Shown: one piece after another, positions 34,671 to 44,662 of the stretch | How positions within the stretch are numbered: position 1 is the first letter of the stretch | Layout of the letters: every line of letters starts with the position of its first letter | The notes under the pieces: generated by a model | What the model saw: only the letters and a program-made list of their open reading frames with translations | Database searches by the model: none | What the model was told of the DNA's origin: nothing | Position numbers and translations under genes: made by a program | Assembly (NCBI RefSeq): GCF_900116625.1 | Contig: NZ_FPBE01000001.1 | Coordinates: 124,001 to 188,000 of the forward strand | Reading direction: 5' to 3' | Source: Idiomarina abyssalis | GTDB lineage: Bacteria; Pseudomonadota; Gammaproteobacteria; Enterobacterales; Alteromonadaceae | Length of the DNA stretch: 64,000 bases

Positions 34671-36995
34671 ATGAGCGAAGAACGCACCGAACAATTAACG
34701 ATGCCTGTTCTGCCGTTGCGAGATGTAGTGGTTTACCCGCATATGGTGATTCCGCTATTTGTCGGTCGGGAAAAATCGATTCGATGCTTACAAGCGGCGA
34801 TGGATGCGGATAAACAAGTCTTTTTAGCAGCACAGAAAGATGCGTCGGTGGATGAGCCTACCAATGATGACATTTATCCGGTGGGTACTGTCGCTACGGT
34901 TTTACAGTTATTGAAGCTGCCTGATGGCACTGTGAAAGTGTTAGTTGAAGGTAAGCAGCGTGCGCAGCTTGATGAACTTCAGGATGATGAAGAGTACTTT
35001 AAGGCCAGTATCCATTATTTGGCGGCAGAAGAGTTACCGGAAAAAGAGGAAGAAGTACTTATTCGGTCGGCTCTGAACCAGTTTGAAGGCTATGTGAAGC
35101 TGAACAAAAAGATACCGCCAGAAGTACTTACGTCGTTATCGGGTATTGAAGACGGTGACCGTCTGGCCGACACAATGGCGGCACATATGCCTTTAAAACT
35201 TGCAGAAAAGCAGGCCATTCTTGAAATTACCGATGTGCGTGAGCGCATAGAGCACCTGATGGCATTGATGGAAGGCGAAATTGATATCCTTCAGGTTGAG
35301 AAACGTATTCGCAGTCGCGTCAAAAAACAAATGGAAAAAAGCCAGCGTGAGTATTACTTGAATGAGCAAATGAAAGCCATTCAAAAAGAGCTGGGTGAAA
35401 CCGAAGACGGCGTCGATGAGTTTGAGCAGTTGCAGAAAAAGATCGACGACGCCCGTATGCCCGCAGAGGCTAAGAAGAAAACAGAAGCTGAACTTCAAAA
35501 GCTGAAAATGATGTCGCCCATGTCGGCGGAGGCTACTGTTGTTCGGGGTTATATCGACTGGATGGTGTCGGTTCCGTGGAAAAAGCGTTCGCGTATCAAG
35601 AAAGATTTAGCTCATGCTGAAAAAGTGCTAGATGCTGATCATTATGGGTTAGAGAAAGTCAAAGAACGCATTATTGAATACTTAGCGGTGCAACAACGAA
35701 CCACAAAAGTGAAAGGTGCAATTCTTTGCCTGGTAGGGCCTCCTGGTGTGGGTAAAACATCGCTTGGCCAGTCCATAGCGAAAGCTACGGGAAGAGAGTA
35801 CGTGCGCATGGCGTTGGGTGGCGTTCGTGATGAAGCAGAGATACGCGGACACCGTCGAACCTATATTGGCTCTATGCCAGGCAAGCTGATTCAAAAAATG
35901 TCGAAAGTTGGTGTACGTAATCCACTGTTTCTTTTAGATGAAATTGACAAAATGTCGGCGGATATGCGTGGAGACCCGGCTTCAGCGTTATTAGAGGTGT
36001 TAGATCCGGAACAGAACGTTAACTTTAACGATCATTATCTTGAAGTAGATTACGATCTGTCAGATGTCATGTTTGTTGCGACCTCTAACAGTATGAATAT
36101 TCCGGCGCCTCTGCTTGACCGGATGGAAGTGATTCGTCTGTCCGGTTATACCGAAGATGAAAAGCTGAACATCGCTAAACGTCACTTATTGACTAAGCAG
36201 ATTGGCCGTAACGGTTTAAAAGAAAAAGAAATTACGGTTCAGGACAGTGCCATTATCGGTATTATTCGTTATTACACCCGCGAAGCAGGTGTGCGTAACC
36301 TTGAACGTGAGTTGTCACGATTGTGTCGCAAAGCGGTGAAAGAAATTCTACTGGACAGTTCAATTAAGCACGTTGAAATTACCGGCGATAATTTAAGTGA
36401 CTACCTGGGCGTGCAGCGCTTTGATTATGGTAAAGCGGAAGAAGCCAACCAAGTCGGTCAGGTTACTGGCTTAGCATGGACTGAAGTGGGTGGTGACTTG
36501 CTCACTATTGAAGCCACGAATGTAGCGGGTAAAGGAAAGACAACCACGACTGGTTCGTTAGGCGATGTTATGCAGGAGTCTATTCAAACCGCACTGACCG
36601 TAGTTCGCAGTCGGGCTGATAAGCTGGGTATTGCCGATGACTTTCATGAGAAGCGCGATATTCACGTTCATGTTCCTGAAGGCGCCACGCCAAAAGATGG
36701 ACCAAGTGCCGGTATCGCAATGGTTACGGCTATGGTTTCATCGTTAACCGGTAAACCGGTACGCTCTGATGTGGCAATGACCGGGGAAATTACGTTGCGG
36801 GGTGAAGTGTTGGCTATCGGTGGCTTAAAAGAAAAGCTATTGGCAGCTCATCGCGGTGGAATTAAGCATGTATTAATTCCCAAAGAAAATGAACGCGATT
36901 TAAAAGAAATAGCCGATAACGTTAAAGAAGACCTGGTAATTCAACCGGTGAAATGGATTGATGAAGTATTAGATGTCGCTTTGGTTAAAGATTAA
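34671..36995 (+). CDS. lon: Lon protease (endopeptidase La)
   Basis: A 774-residue ATP-dependent protease that degrades misfolded and regulatory proteins. Order: N-terminal LON substrate-binding domain (about 10-205), coiled-coil linker, AAA+ domain with Walker A GPPGVGKT at 356-363 and Walker [11 protein letters not shown], then the protease domain with catalytic Ser679 in DGPSAG and the partner Lys in the [14 protein letters not shown] segment. Ser679 has the same number as in E. coli Lon. The gene is monocistronic between its own promoter and terminator. Confidence 0.97.
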   Translation: MSEERTEQLTMPVLPLRDVVVYPHMVIPLFVGREKSIRCLQAAMDADKQVFLAAQKDASVDEPTNDDIYPVGTVATVLQLLKLPDGTVKVLVEGKQRAQLDELQDDEEYFKASIHYLAAEELPEKEEEVLIRSALNQFEGYVKLNKKIPPEVLTSLSGIEDGDRLADTMAAHMPLKLAEKQAILEITDVRERIEHLMALMEGEIDILQVEKRIRSRVKKQMEKSQREYYLNEQMKAIQKELGETEDGVDEFEQLQKKIDDARMPAEAKKKTEAELQKLKMMSPMSAEATVVRGYIDWMVSVPWKKRSRIKKDLAHAEKVLDADHYGLEKVKERIIEYLAVQQRTTKVKGAILCLVGPPGVGKTSLGQSIAKATGREYVRMALGGVRDEAEIRGHRRTYIGSMPGKLIQKMSKVGVRNPLFLLDEIDKMSADMRGDPASALLEVLDPEQNVNFNDHYLEVDYDLSDVMFVATSNSMNIPAPLLDRMEVIRLSGYTEDEKLNIAKRHLLTKQIGRNGLKEKEITVQDSAIIGIIRYYTREAGVRNLERELSRLCRKAVKEILLDSSIKHVEITGDNLSDYLGVQRFDYGKAEEANQVGQVTGLAWTEVGGDLLTIEATNVAGKGKTTTTGSLGDVMQESIQTALTVVRSRADKLGIADDFHEKRDIHVHVPEGATPKDGPSAGIAMVTAMVSSLTGKPVRSDVAMTGEITLRGEVLAIGGLKEKLLAAHRGGIKHVLIPKENERDLKEIADNVKEDLVIQPVKWIDEVLDVALVKD

Positions 36996-37032
36996 CCAGT
37001 GACTTAATACTAAAGTCATATTCCAACGCTAG

Positions 37033-37077
37033 AATGCGGTCTGCGGATGAGAAATCATGCCTCAGACCGCATTTTTT
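37033..37077 (+). terminator. Intrinsic terminator of lon
   Basis: AATGCGGTCTG (37033-37043) pairs perfectly with CAGACCGCATT (37063-37073); an inner GATGA/TCATG arm closes most of the loop. TTTTTT follows. Confidence 0.85.
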
Positions 37078-37200
37078 CGTTAAAAAGTGAGTAAAAAGGG
37101 TTTTCAATCGAAACGACTGTGGTAGCCTAGAGTTTAAAGCTGATTCAAATGTATGACATAAGAACAGCTGGATAGGAAAGCCATTTGGACATAATGGTGC

Positions 37201-37229
37201 TTGAACAATTAAATCAAGCTTGATATAAC
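37201..37229 (+). promoter_or_regulatory. Promoter of hupB
   Basis: TTGAAC (37201-37206), a 17-base spacer and TATAAC (37224-37229), giving a leader of about 60 bases. The rest of the 303-base lon-hupB gap (37078-37200) is AT-rich and I see nothing else definite in it. Confidence 0.65.
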
Positions 37230-37298
37230 CGTTTTGGCCCATTTAAATCCGAATGGAACCACGGAAACTTGATAATAACAATCTAAGGGGATGATACT

Positions 37299-37571
37299 GT
37301 GAACAAGTCTCAGCTTATTGACAAAATCGCGGCAGGTGCAGATATTTCTAAGGCTGCTGCTGGTCGTGCTCTGGACTCAATGATCGATGCAGTAACTGAT
37401 GCTCTAAAAAAAGATGACCAAGTCGCATTAGTTGGCTTCGGTACGTTTAGCGTACGTGAGCGTTCTGCTCGTACTGGTCGTAACCCTCAAACGGGTGAGA
37501 CTATCCAGATCGCTGCTGCTAAAGTACCTTCTTTTAAAGCAGGTAAAGCACTGAAAGACGCAGTAAATTAA
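37299..37571 (+). CDS. hupB: DNA-binding protein HU-beta
   Basis: A 90-residue histone-like protein that bends and compacts DNA. The signature [22 protein letters not shown], covering the DNA-binding arms, is complete, and the N-terminus [11 protein letters not shown] is typical. The start is GTG 37299 with AAGGGG eight bases before it. Its position between lon and ppiD is the conserved gammaproteobacterial one. Confidence 0.97.
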   Translation: MNKSQLIDKIAAGADISKAAAGRALDSMIDAVTDALKKDDQVALVGFGTFSVRERSARTGRNPQTGETIQIAAAKVPSFKAGKALKDAVN

Positions 37572-37573
37572 TT

Positions 37574-37595
37574 AAAGCGCATTAGCGCTTTTTTT
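37574..37595 (+). terminator. First terminator after hupB
   Basis: AAAGCGC (37574-37580) pairs with GCGCTTT (37585-37591) around ATTA, with seven T in all at the 3' side. It starts two bases after the stop codon. Confidence 0.85.
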
Positions 37596-37613
37596 AAAGA
37601 ATAATAATAGTAG

Positions 37614-37647
37614 CCCGAGGTTTATAAAACCTCGGGTTATTTTTTTG
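37614..37647 (+). terminator. Second, tandem terminator after hupB
   Basis: CCCGAGGTTT (37614-37623) pairs perfectly with AAACCTCGGG (37627-37636) around ATA, followed by TTATTTTTTT. Confidence 0.85.
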
Positions 37648-37724
37648 TATGAATGGTGAGTTTTAAGACGAATCACCTTATAATGTGACGTCGTTTATTC
37701 AGGTTAAATAAGGAAAGCCTTATT

Positions 37725-39596
37725 ATGTTAGAGCGGATTCGGGAAGGCTCGCAGAGTTTTACTGCTAAGGCCATTCTTGTGTTAATCATTCTAACTTTTG
37801 CATTGGCAGGTGTTGGCGGTTATATCACCGGCGACACAGAAGATGCTGTTGCAAAAGTTAATGGAGAAGAAATTCCTCGTAGTGACTACGATCGTGCTTA
37901 TGAAAACGAACGTAGCCGCTTACAAGAGCAGTTCGGCGATATGTTTTCTGCCATTACTTCCGATCCGGAATACATGCGTAGTTTGCGTAGCAGAGTTCTG
38001 GAACAGCTTATAGAACAGGAATTACTCGTACAGTACGCAGAAGACAGCGGAATGCGTGTGGGATCAGAGCAGGTTAAAGCAGCAATTCGTGATATTCCTC
38101 AGTTTCGCACCGCCGGACAGTTTGATAACGACGTCTATTTAATGGCGTTACGAAATGCGGGCTATAGTCCGGAAGCTTTTGCTAAAGTTATGCAGCAGGA
38201 CATGACCCGGAATCAACTTTTGCGGGGCTTGTCTCAGTCTGAATTCGTTTTGGAACCTGAGGCTTTAGCATTTTTGCGCTTACAGAACCAAACGCGTTCT
38301 GGTGGGTTTCTGGTAGCAAATAACGAGTCTTTTGAGGGCCAGGTGGAAGTTGCTGAGTCGGATATCGAGACCTTTTATCAGCAAAACCAGGACATGTTCC
38401 GTACGGAAGAGAAGTTGAGCGTTGCTTATGTTGAGCTTTCTTTAGCGGCTATTGAGTCTGATATTGAAATAGCCGATGAAGAAGTACGTGAGTATTACGA
38501 ACAACGTCAGCAGCAATACGCAACCGAAGAAGAGCGTCGCGTGTCGCATATTCTTATTGAATTCGACACAGAGAACGCTAAAGAGAAAGCTGAAGAGGCG
38601 TTGGCCGAACTGGAGCAGGGCGCCGACTTCGCTGAGGTAGCGCAAACCTACTCTGATGATACTTTCTCTGCGGAACAGGGCGGTGACCTTGATTGGGTCG
38701 AAGCTGGCATGATGGACGAAGATTTTGATGCCGCTGTTTTTGCGCTGGAAAACATTGGTGATTTATCTGAGATTGTTGAAACCAGCTTCGGTTATCACAT
38801 TATTAAGCTGACTGATTTACGTGAAGGTACGGTAACACCATTCAGTGAAGTCGAAGACGAAGTTCGCCAACAGCTGTTAGCAGAAAAAGCGGAAGACCGT
38901 TATTTTGAAAAGCAGCAGAAATTGGCTGAAATTAGCTTTGAACAGCCAGATACTCTGGAGCCTGCTGCTGACGAAATTGGTGCTACAGTTCGTCGGACTG
39001 ACTTATTCACTCGTGAAAGAGCGCCAACACCTTTGAGTGATGACGTCATTCTCAATAACCTGTTTTCAGAACAGTTAATTGAAGAGAAGTTAAACAGCGA
39101 CGTAATTGAAACCTCTGATGATCGTTCTTTGGTTGTGCGAGTGACTGAACATCAACCGGTGCGGGTAAAAGATCTGGACGAGGTTCGCGAGCAGATTGTT
39201 GCAGAACTTCGTGTAGAGAAAGCTCAGGAATTAGCACTGCAACAGGCGGAAGAGTGGATGCAGGCCTGGCAGTCGGGCGAAGAAACCAGTGGCGAGATTG
39301 TCTGGGTAGATAGCATTACCCGGAACAATAACGAGCATCCAAGAGCTATTGTGCAAGAGCTGTTCTCGATGTCTCCGTCTGCTACTGCCGATGAAAACAC
39401 CTTTACCACGGTCGCGCTTCCTAATGGCGATGCTGCAGTGGTTGCATTGACAGAATTTAACCCGGGTAATGCAAACGAAGAGCAGCTTGATGAGCTGCAA
39501 AGTCAACTGCAGAACCGCCAGGCACAAGTGATGTTACAAGCTTTCATTAATAATCTGAAAAGTGATGCAGATATTCAGCGTTTATCGACTCGATAA
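37725..39596 (+). CDS. ppiD: Peptidyl-prolyl cis-trans isomerase PpiD
   Basis: A 623-residue periplasmic chaperone anchored in the inner membrane by one N-terminal helix (about residues 16-34, AILVLIILTFALAGVGGYI). A SurA-like N-terminal domain follows (about 40-190), then the parvulin domain (about 270-360, RVSHILIEFD to FGYHIIKLTDL) and a long C-terminal chaperone domain. PpiD sits at the Sec translocon in E. coli and helps exported proteins fold. The gene follows the tandem hupB terminators and ends in a bidirectional terminator. Confidence 0.94.
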   Translation: MLERIREGSQSFTAKAILVLIILTFALAGVGGYITGDTEDAVAKVNGEEIPRSDYDRAYENERSRLQEQFGDMFSAITSDPEYMRSLRSRVLEQLIEQELLVQYAEDSGMRVGSEQVKAAIRDIPQFRTAGQFDNDVYLMALRNAGYSPEAFAKVMQQDMTRNQLLRGLSQSEFVLEPEALAFLRLQNQTRSGGFLVANNESFEGQVEVAESDIETFYQQNQDMFRTEEKLSVAYVELSLAAIESDIEIADEEVREYYEQRQQQYATEEERRVSHILIEFDTENAKEKAEEALAELEQGADFAEVAQTYSDDTFSAEQGGDLDWVEAGMMDEDFDAAVFALENIGDLSEIVETSFGYHIIKLTDLREGTVTPFSEVEDEVRQQLLAEKAEDRYFEKQQKLAEISFEQPDTLEPAADEIGATVRRTDLFTRERAPTPLSDDVILNNLFSEQLIEEKLNSDVIETSDDRSLVVRVTEHQPVRVKDLDEVREQIVAELRVEKAQELALQQAEEWMQAWQSGEETSGEIVWVDSITRNNNEHPRAIVQELFSMSPSATADENTFTTVALPNGDAAVVALTEFNPGNANEEQLDELQSQLQNRQAQVMLQAFINNLKSDADIQRLSTR

Positions 39597-39617
39597 AGTG
39601 TAACGCTCATCGAAAAT

Positions 39618-39654
39618 AAAAAAGCTCAGACTTGAGAAAGTCTGAGCTTTTTTT
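39618..39654. terminator. Bidirectional terminator between ppiD and batD
   Basis: AAAGCTCAGACTT (39621-39633) pairs perfectly with AAGTCTGAGCTTT (39638-39650) around GAGA. It has A residues on the left and a T run on the right, so it can serve both convergent genes. Confidence 0.88.
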
Positions 39655-39668
39655 GTTTTTCGTTAGTA

Positions 39669-41387
39669 TTATTTGCGTCCGTAAAGCTCCGGTAAGACAT
39701 TATCTTCTGTCGTATCAGATAACCTCTCTAAAGAGGACTTAACGTCTTTATACAGCTTCTTGCCTTCCCGCCAGCTGCTGCTTCCTGGCTGATACAAACT
39801 CTTTTGGAGAGCAGCACAGGAGCTTTGTATTGAAAGGTACTGAGATAATTCCGTTAAACTATTAAAGGTTCGGTTAAAATACCGGTTTGCCCATTCAAGC
39901 AATGCAATTTGGGCTGCATGGGCATCGTTTTTACTGCAGGCCTGTTGAAACTCTCTCCATAGCTTATCTTTGTTGAGCTGGTGGGCCGTTTTAGACGTCT
40001 CTTCTACCGCACCTTCTGATAATGATTGGCGACGCATCAGCAGGAAAAGATTGGTAGCTAACGATGCCAGTATAATAAGTCCTAAAAGGGCAACGAACCA
40101 ACTTTGCTGCCACCAAACCAGGGCGACTGAAGGCTTCGCAGGTTCAACCGGTTTTTCTTCCGCACTTTGCTTTTGCGGCGCTGCTGCGCCACTGGGTTGA
40201 TTTCCCTCAGGGATTGCTTGCATACCTTCAGCCATAGCGACTGAAAACTTCAGGTCATCAGTTTCAGCTGAGGCTGCCAGCCCCGTTTTGGTATTGAACC
40301 ATGGAACTTCAAGCGCCGGGATGCTCAGCGGACCCGGTTGATTCGGTACAATTGCGAAGCTGACGGTCTTTTGTGAAATAACAACACCGTTGCGCGTAAA
40401 CTGGTCGGTTTCGTCGCCATCAGGGTACACTCTTACCGTATCTGGAAACTCAGGTTTTATTTCCGGCAGTTGCTCTGGCTTTACGCCAATAGCGGTTAAC
40501 ATGTATGAAATAGTCAGAGGTTCACCAACGGTGTAGGTTTCCTGCTCTGGTGAAACCGACTGAGAGATACTGACTAATTCACTCGGTAACCAATGCCCCT
40601 GCCAGTTAGCCGGAACAGGTTTGACGTTAACATCTATTGTTTCTGCTATTGTGCTAACGGGCTGAGTGTTGGAAAACGAAGAGAATATTGAGCGTTGTCC
40701 CTGGGTAAAGACTTCTCCATCAAAGCGTGCCCCAGTGATACTTAAGGGACCTGATTTGCTGGGCGTTATTTGATAAACCCGCTGATAAACCTTGTAGCGG
40801 CGGCCATTAACCATCTGTGTACTTTCTTCATCTCTGCCTATTTGCTGAACATCTGCATTTTCAGCTTCCGGAGGCACTAAGTTACCTTTGTTTAAGTCTG
40901 CAGCGAGAAACAGCCGGGCGACATAGGTAATAGGCTGTTGCAGATAAACTTGCTCGCTATCCACCTGAGCTTCTAAAAAAGCCGTTTCTTGTTCTTTTTC
41001 CTGACTGCTTCCGGCTTCCAGTACCTCTATGGTTATCGGCTGAGACGATACACCGCCAATGGTAATTTCCGGAATTTTGTATTCGCCCGCAGCTTGCGGA
41101 ATTAATACGGTAGTAAACCGTGTTTGCTTGCTGAGTCTGCCGTTTATCATTGATGTTTGACGGCTTACAGAGGTTCTTCCGACGACAAAGTCTTTTAGTA
41201 ACTTAGATGGGGAGAAGCTGTCATTTCCAACGTCACCGTCGACGGTCACTGTCAGCACAAACGACTGGTTAGCGGTGACGGGATTCCGGTCGACCGTTGC
41301 AGTAACTTCGGAAACATCGGCGCGAGCAAGCTGACTCACAAGCAATAGACTGATCAAGAAAAAAGTGTGTAGCCATACTCTTACCAT
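39669..41387 (-). CDS. BatD family protein (oxygen-tolerance type)
   Basis: A 572-residue inner-membrane protein with a signal peptide (1 to about 23), a long periplasmic beta-rich region with repeated Ig-like segments (about 25-420, e.g. VTATVDRNPVTANQSFVLTVTVDG and FDGEVFTQGQRSIF), one membrane helix near residues 435-455 (WWQQSWFVALLGLIILASLATNLFLL) and a cytoplasmic tail. This is the BatD layout. BatD proteins come with MoxR ATPases and VWA proteins in the Bacteroides aerotolerance operon; the biochemical role is unclear. It is the last gene of the operon and overlaps the preceding gene by seven bases. Confidence 0.85.
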   Translation of the reverse strand: MVRVWLHTFFLISLLLVSQLARADVSEVTATVDRNPVTANQSFVLTVTVDGDVGNDSFSPSKLLKDFVVGRTSVSRQTSMINGRLSKQTRFTTVLIPQAAGEYKIPEITIGGVSSQPITIEVLEAGSSQEKEQETAFLEAQVDSEQVYLQQPITYVARLFLAADLNKGNLVPPEAENADVQQIGRDEESTQMVNGRRYKVYQRVYQITPSKSGPLSITGARFDGEVFTQGQRSIFSSFSNTQPVSTIAETIDVNVKPVPANWQGHWLPSELVSISQSVSPEQETYTVGEPLTISYMLTAIGVKPEQLPEIKPEFPDTVRVYPDGDETDQFTRNGVVISQKTVSFAIVPNQPGPLSIPALEVPWFNTKTGLAASAETDDLKFSVAMAEGMQAIPEGNQPSGAAAPQKQSAEEKPVEPAKPSVALVWWQQSWFVALLGLIILASLATNLFLLMRRQSLSEGAVEETSKTAHQLNKDKLWREFQQACSKNDAHAAQIALLEWANRYFNRTFNSLTELSQYLSIQSSCAALQKSLYQPGSSSWREGKKLYKDVKSSLERLSDTTEDNVLPELYGRK

Positions 41388-43213
41388 TTTTTATCTTCTC
41401 CCTGCGGTTCTGAAGCTCTACGCTGACGACGACGCTGACTTTCCAACAGCATTTTGTTACGCAATAGAATACTCGGGTCATCCGGAACTCGGTTCATCCA
41501 TTGCTCCAGCTGCTGTGCCTTTTCAGGATCAATTTCACCTTCTCTCACCTTTTCCTGAAGTTGTTGTGTGGACTCTTCATCATTTTCTGCCCCCTCATTT
41601 TCAGAGCTATCCTGTTGTTCTTTTTCTTCAGTCGGTTCTTCTTTTTGGTCTTTTTTCTGTTCAGGTTGGCCATCTTCCTTACCATCTTTACCAGGATCTG
41701 GCGGACCATCGTTATTATTGGACTCGTTGTTTTGCTGGTCTTGCTCGTTACCATTTTGTTCCGAGTCATTTTTTGACTCGTCGTCTTGAGAGTCGGACTT
41801 TTCTGATGATTCTCCCGAACCATCAGATGAATCAGAGTCTTGTTCTTTTAGCTGCTCGACCAGCTGCTTGTTTTCCACTGCCTCTGACCAGTCAGGTCTT
41901 TTCTCCAGAGCCTTTTCGTATGCTGCGATGGCCGCATCATATTGCTGTTGCTGAGCTAAAGCATTACCCAAGTTGTACTGGGCTTCGGGAGAAGAATGTT
42001 GAGCAAACACATCAGCAGCGGCCTCATAGTCACCATTGCGGTATAAGGCTGACCCTTGCCGTAAAGGATCTTTGCTTAGGTTGGCGGCTTGTTCATATTG
42101 CTCTTGTTGATAAAACCTTTGAGCACGTTGTTCTTGATTAAGGAAGTACTTCTCAAGGGTTGGCTCCTGCGCTGCATGAAGCTCAGGACTAAAACTCACT
42201 AGTGGTAAAAGCATAGTGAGCATAATGGGGCTGAACAGACCGCTACGACGCCAGTTTAATAACATAATAGGAAGAATAAAGAGCGCGACATAAGGCCCCA
42301 TATCTCGCCATGCATCGCCTTGTTGCTGATCGTCGCTGTCTTTCCCTTCACGTGTAAGCGGAGGCTGATTGATCAGTTTCTCAATATCACGATTGTCAGC
42401 GGTGACTGACGAGAATGCACCACCAGTAATCGAGGCTAAATCCTCCAGTCGTGATGGATAAGTCTTAGCTATGATAACTTGATTATTCTCTTTTAAGAGT
42501 CTTCCGGAGCTGTCTCGTATTGCGGCGCCTTCTTCTGTGCCAACGGCCAATATTGAAACGCGGTGCTCTATTGAACGTAGGTAACTGCTTAACGGATTGA
42601 GATCACGGCTGGTGATACCGTCTGTCAGCCAATAAATATCGCCTTGTGGGTAACCGGCGTTTCTTAATAGCTCATCAGCCAACTGCAGTGCAAGCAAAGG
42701 CTCACTGCCTGCTGCCGGCATGATTTCCGGCGACAACGACGGAATCAAATTCATTAAATTCCGATTGTCGGCCGTAAGAGGACTGATGATAAAAGCATCA
42801 TCGGCGTAAGCAATAAGCCCGGTATCTCCGTCAAGACCTGCTCGTACTAAGTCAATGGCTTTATACTTCATTCGGGTCAGGCGGTCAGGGGATATGTCAT
42901 CGGCAAGTAGTGAAGGAGACATATCCATAATAACGACCTGGCCTGACTCAAGCTGATAGACTGGCTGTGGTAGCCTTTCCCAGGTTGGGCCAGAGAGTGC
43001 GAGTGTGGCTAAAATACCAATAATCAGAAACCGGTGAACCGGCCATAGCGATGGCTTCGATCCCGACTTTACCAATACCTTTGATAAATGCCCGGGTAAC
43101 CATTGATGCCAGCCAGCTTGATGTACCTGACTATAAATAAAGCGCCAATATAATAGCCCTACAGGGATTAATGCCAGTAACCACCAGGGGCGTAATAAAT
43201 GAAACTCGCTCAT
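41381..43213 (-). CDS. VWA and TPR protein (BatB/BatC-like fusion)
   Basis: A 610-residue protein with two N-terminal membrane helices (about 9-24 and 62-76), a von Willebrand A domain with the MIDAS motif DMSPS (Asp97, Ser99, Ser101), two further helices (about 310-350), TPR repeats (about 385-470, AQYNLGNALAQQQQYDAAIAAYEKAL) and an acidic, Asn/Gln/Glu/Lys-rich low-complexity tail. It joins the roles of BatB (VWA) and BatC (TPR) in one chain. ATG 43213 overlaps the stop of the preceding gene in an ATGA arrangement; a longer frame to 43288 is unlikely. Confidence 0.85.
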   Translation of the reverse strand: MSEFHLLRPWWLLALIPVGLLYWRFIYSQVHQAGWHQWLPGHLSKVLVKSGSKPSLWPVHRFLIIGILATLALSGPTWERLPQPVYQLESGQVVIMDMSPSLLADDISPDRLTRMKYKAIDLVRAGLDGDTGLIAYADDAFIISPLTADNRNLMNLIPSLSPEIMPAAGSEPLLALQLADELLRNAGYPQGDIYWLTDGITSRDLNPLSSYLRSIEHRVSILAVGTEEGAAIRDSSGRLLKENNQVIIAKTYPSRLEDLASITGGAFSSVTADNRDIEKLINQPPLTREGKDSDDQQQGDAWRDMGPYVALFILPIMLLNWRRSGLFSPIMLTMLLPLVSFSPELHAAQEPTLEKYFLNQEQRAQRFYQQEQYEQAANLSKDPLRQGSALYRNGDYEAAADVFAQHSSPEAQYNLGNALAQQQQYDAAIAAYEKALEKRPDWSEAVENKQLVEQLKEQDSDSSDGSGESSEKSDSQDDESKNDSEQNGNEQDQQNNESNNNDGPPDPGKDGKEDGQPEQKKDQKEEPTEEKEQQDSSENEGAENDEESTQQLQEKVREGEIDPEKAQQLEQWMNRVPDDPSILLRNKMLLESQRRRQRRASEPQGEDKKW

Positions 43214-44196
43214 GAACTTTTCCCCCAGGGGCGGTAATGCATCAAAGCAATGAGCATAAATAAAAGAAAGCTTGCACCCAATGGCCAATAAAAAAGGCTG
43301 ACTCTGGGTCTAAGTTGTTGTGGGTCGCCAGCAATAGGCTCCAGTTGGTCAAGTCGTTGATAGATATCCTCAAGCTCGTCAGTGCTGCGGGCCCGGAAGT
43401 ATTTACCACCGGTTTGCTTAGCAATACTTTGCATCAGCGGAACGTCCAGATCTCGGCTGGGATTGACCCGTCGTTGTCCGAAAAAGCTGTCCACTACCAC
43501 CTCTTCGGCTCCAACGGCAATTGGATAAATCGTAACATCGTAAGCTTGAGCAAGTTCAAGCGCCTGCTCCGGAGTCAGGTTACCGGCCGTATTCTGACCA
43601 TCCGTTAGTAAAACTAATACTCTATTTGACTCGTCGTCGTCCCGAAAACGCTTAACAGACAGAGCAATAGCGTCACCGATTGCTGTGCGCTCTCCGACTA
43701 AACCCAGTACAGATTCATTCAACATTTGCTTTACGGTATTACGGTCGTAAGTCATTGGAGTCTGTAAATAGGCTGTATCGGCAAAAAGAATCAAGCCTAG
43801 TCGGTCGCCTTCACGACGCGCAATAAAGTCACTGAGTACGTGCTTAACCATGGTTAAGCGGTCGACGGAACGTCCGTCAAGCTGCATATCGGCAATTTCC
43901 ATACTGCCGGATAAATCGACAGCCAGCATTATTTCGCGGCCTTCTGCACGAACCGCGAGTGGTTCGCCTAACCATTGTGGTTTAGCAACAGCTGCTATTA
44001 GCATCAGCCAACATAAACTCATAAGGGAAAGCCATAACCAGCGTCTGCCAGAACCCGGGCTGCTTTCTGCAAGACCATAAGTGCTGGGGAGTCTTATGGC
44101 TGAACGGTTCTTACGAACAGGCGGTAACCACTTCCAAACAATAAAAGGTAAGGGTAATAAAAGAAACATCCATGGCCAGTCAAATTCAAACATCAC
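43210..44196 (-). CDS. VWA domain protein (BatA-like)
   Basis: A 328-residue membrane protein with N-terminal helices (about 7-22 and 53-71), a von Willebrand A domain carrying an intact MIDAS site (DLSGS, Asp94-Ser96-Ser98; second part LLTDGQNTAGN) and a C-terminal helix (about 300-318). BatA proteins bind partners through the metal site. It starts inside the last bases of the DUF4381 gene and overlaps the next VWA gene, consistent with one operon. Confidence 0.87.
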   Translation of the reverse strand: MMFEFDWPWMFLLLPLPFIVWKWLPPVRKNRSAIRLPSTYGLAESSPGSGRRWLWLSLMSLCWLMLIAAVAKPQWLGEPLAVRAEGREIMLAVDLSGSMEIADMQLDGRSVDRLTMVKHVLSDFIARREGDRLGLILFADTAYLQTPMTYDRNTVKQMLNESVLGLVGERTAIGDAIALSVKRFRDDDESNRVLVLLTDGQNTAGNLTPEQALELAQAYDVTIYPIAVGAEEVVVDSFFGQRRVNPSRDLDVPLMQSIAKQTGGKYFRARSTDELEDIYQRLDQLEPIAGDPQQLRPRVSLFYWPLGASFLLFMLIALMHYRPWGKSS

Positions 44197-44662
44197 TGAC
44201 TCCCGGTTGTTTGCTCAAGTCCTTACTCAGCCAAAGGCGAGCAAGTTGGTAGTAATTTTGATTGAAATCATTGTCTTCAGTACCGTAAAAGTTTTTATCG
44301 GCTTGTTGAAGCAAAGGTTCAAAAGATGCCCTTTCATTATTGGATAAGGGCGCCAGTAGAAAAACGAGCCAAGTGCGGCTGTGTTTCGTAGCGACAAGTT
44401 CGCGAGGATAATACGCCAGTGCCGCTCGTTTAAGCAGCACCGTTATTTGTTCGATATTTGCATCTTTTTGCTGTAATAACTGTTTCATTGCTGCTTTACG
44501 TACTTTGGACTTTTGCCAGCGGCGAAACAGAACGGTCGCTAGCACCAACACACCTGCCAGTAGGGTTGCTACTACAGCGATAGTTAGCCAGGAGGGGGGC
44601 CACCAGCCAGCCTGACCTGGTTCAATGATGTCATTAAGCTGCTTTAAAGACGGCTGCTGCAT
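44186..44662 (-). CDS. DUF4381 family protein
   Basis: A 158-residue protein with one membrane helix (about residues 26-46, WLTIAVVATLLAGVLVLATVLF) and a basic cytoplasmic domain. The start PSLKQLNDIIEP and position between DUF58 and VWA genes match DUF4381, whose function is unknown. I choose ATG 44662, which overlaps the DUF58 stop (TGATG) and has GGAGGT seven bases upstream; an in-frame ATG at 44680 would cover that site. Confidence 0.8.
   Translation of the reverse strand: MQQPSLKQLNDIIEPGQAGWWPPSWLTIAVVATLLAGVLVLATVLFRRWQKSKVRKAAMKQLLQQKDANIEQITVLLKRAALAYYPRELVATKHSRTWLVFLLAPLSNNERASFEPLLQQADKNFYGTEDNDFNQNYYQLARLWLSKDLSKQPGVSDV

Noticed and set aside
36985-37242. Minus-strand frame between lon and hupB
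   Set aside because: It covers the lon terminator and the hupB promoter, lacks a ribosome-binding site and resembles no protein I know.
41365-42141. Long plus-strand frame of 258 codons opposite the Bat genes
   Set aside because: It lies wholly within well-supported minus-strand genes and its protein has no recognisable features. It is open because of the biased composition of the acidic tail of the VWA-TPR gene.
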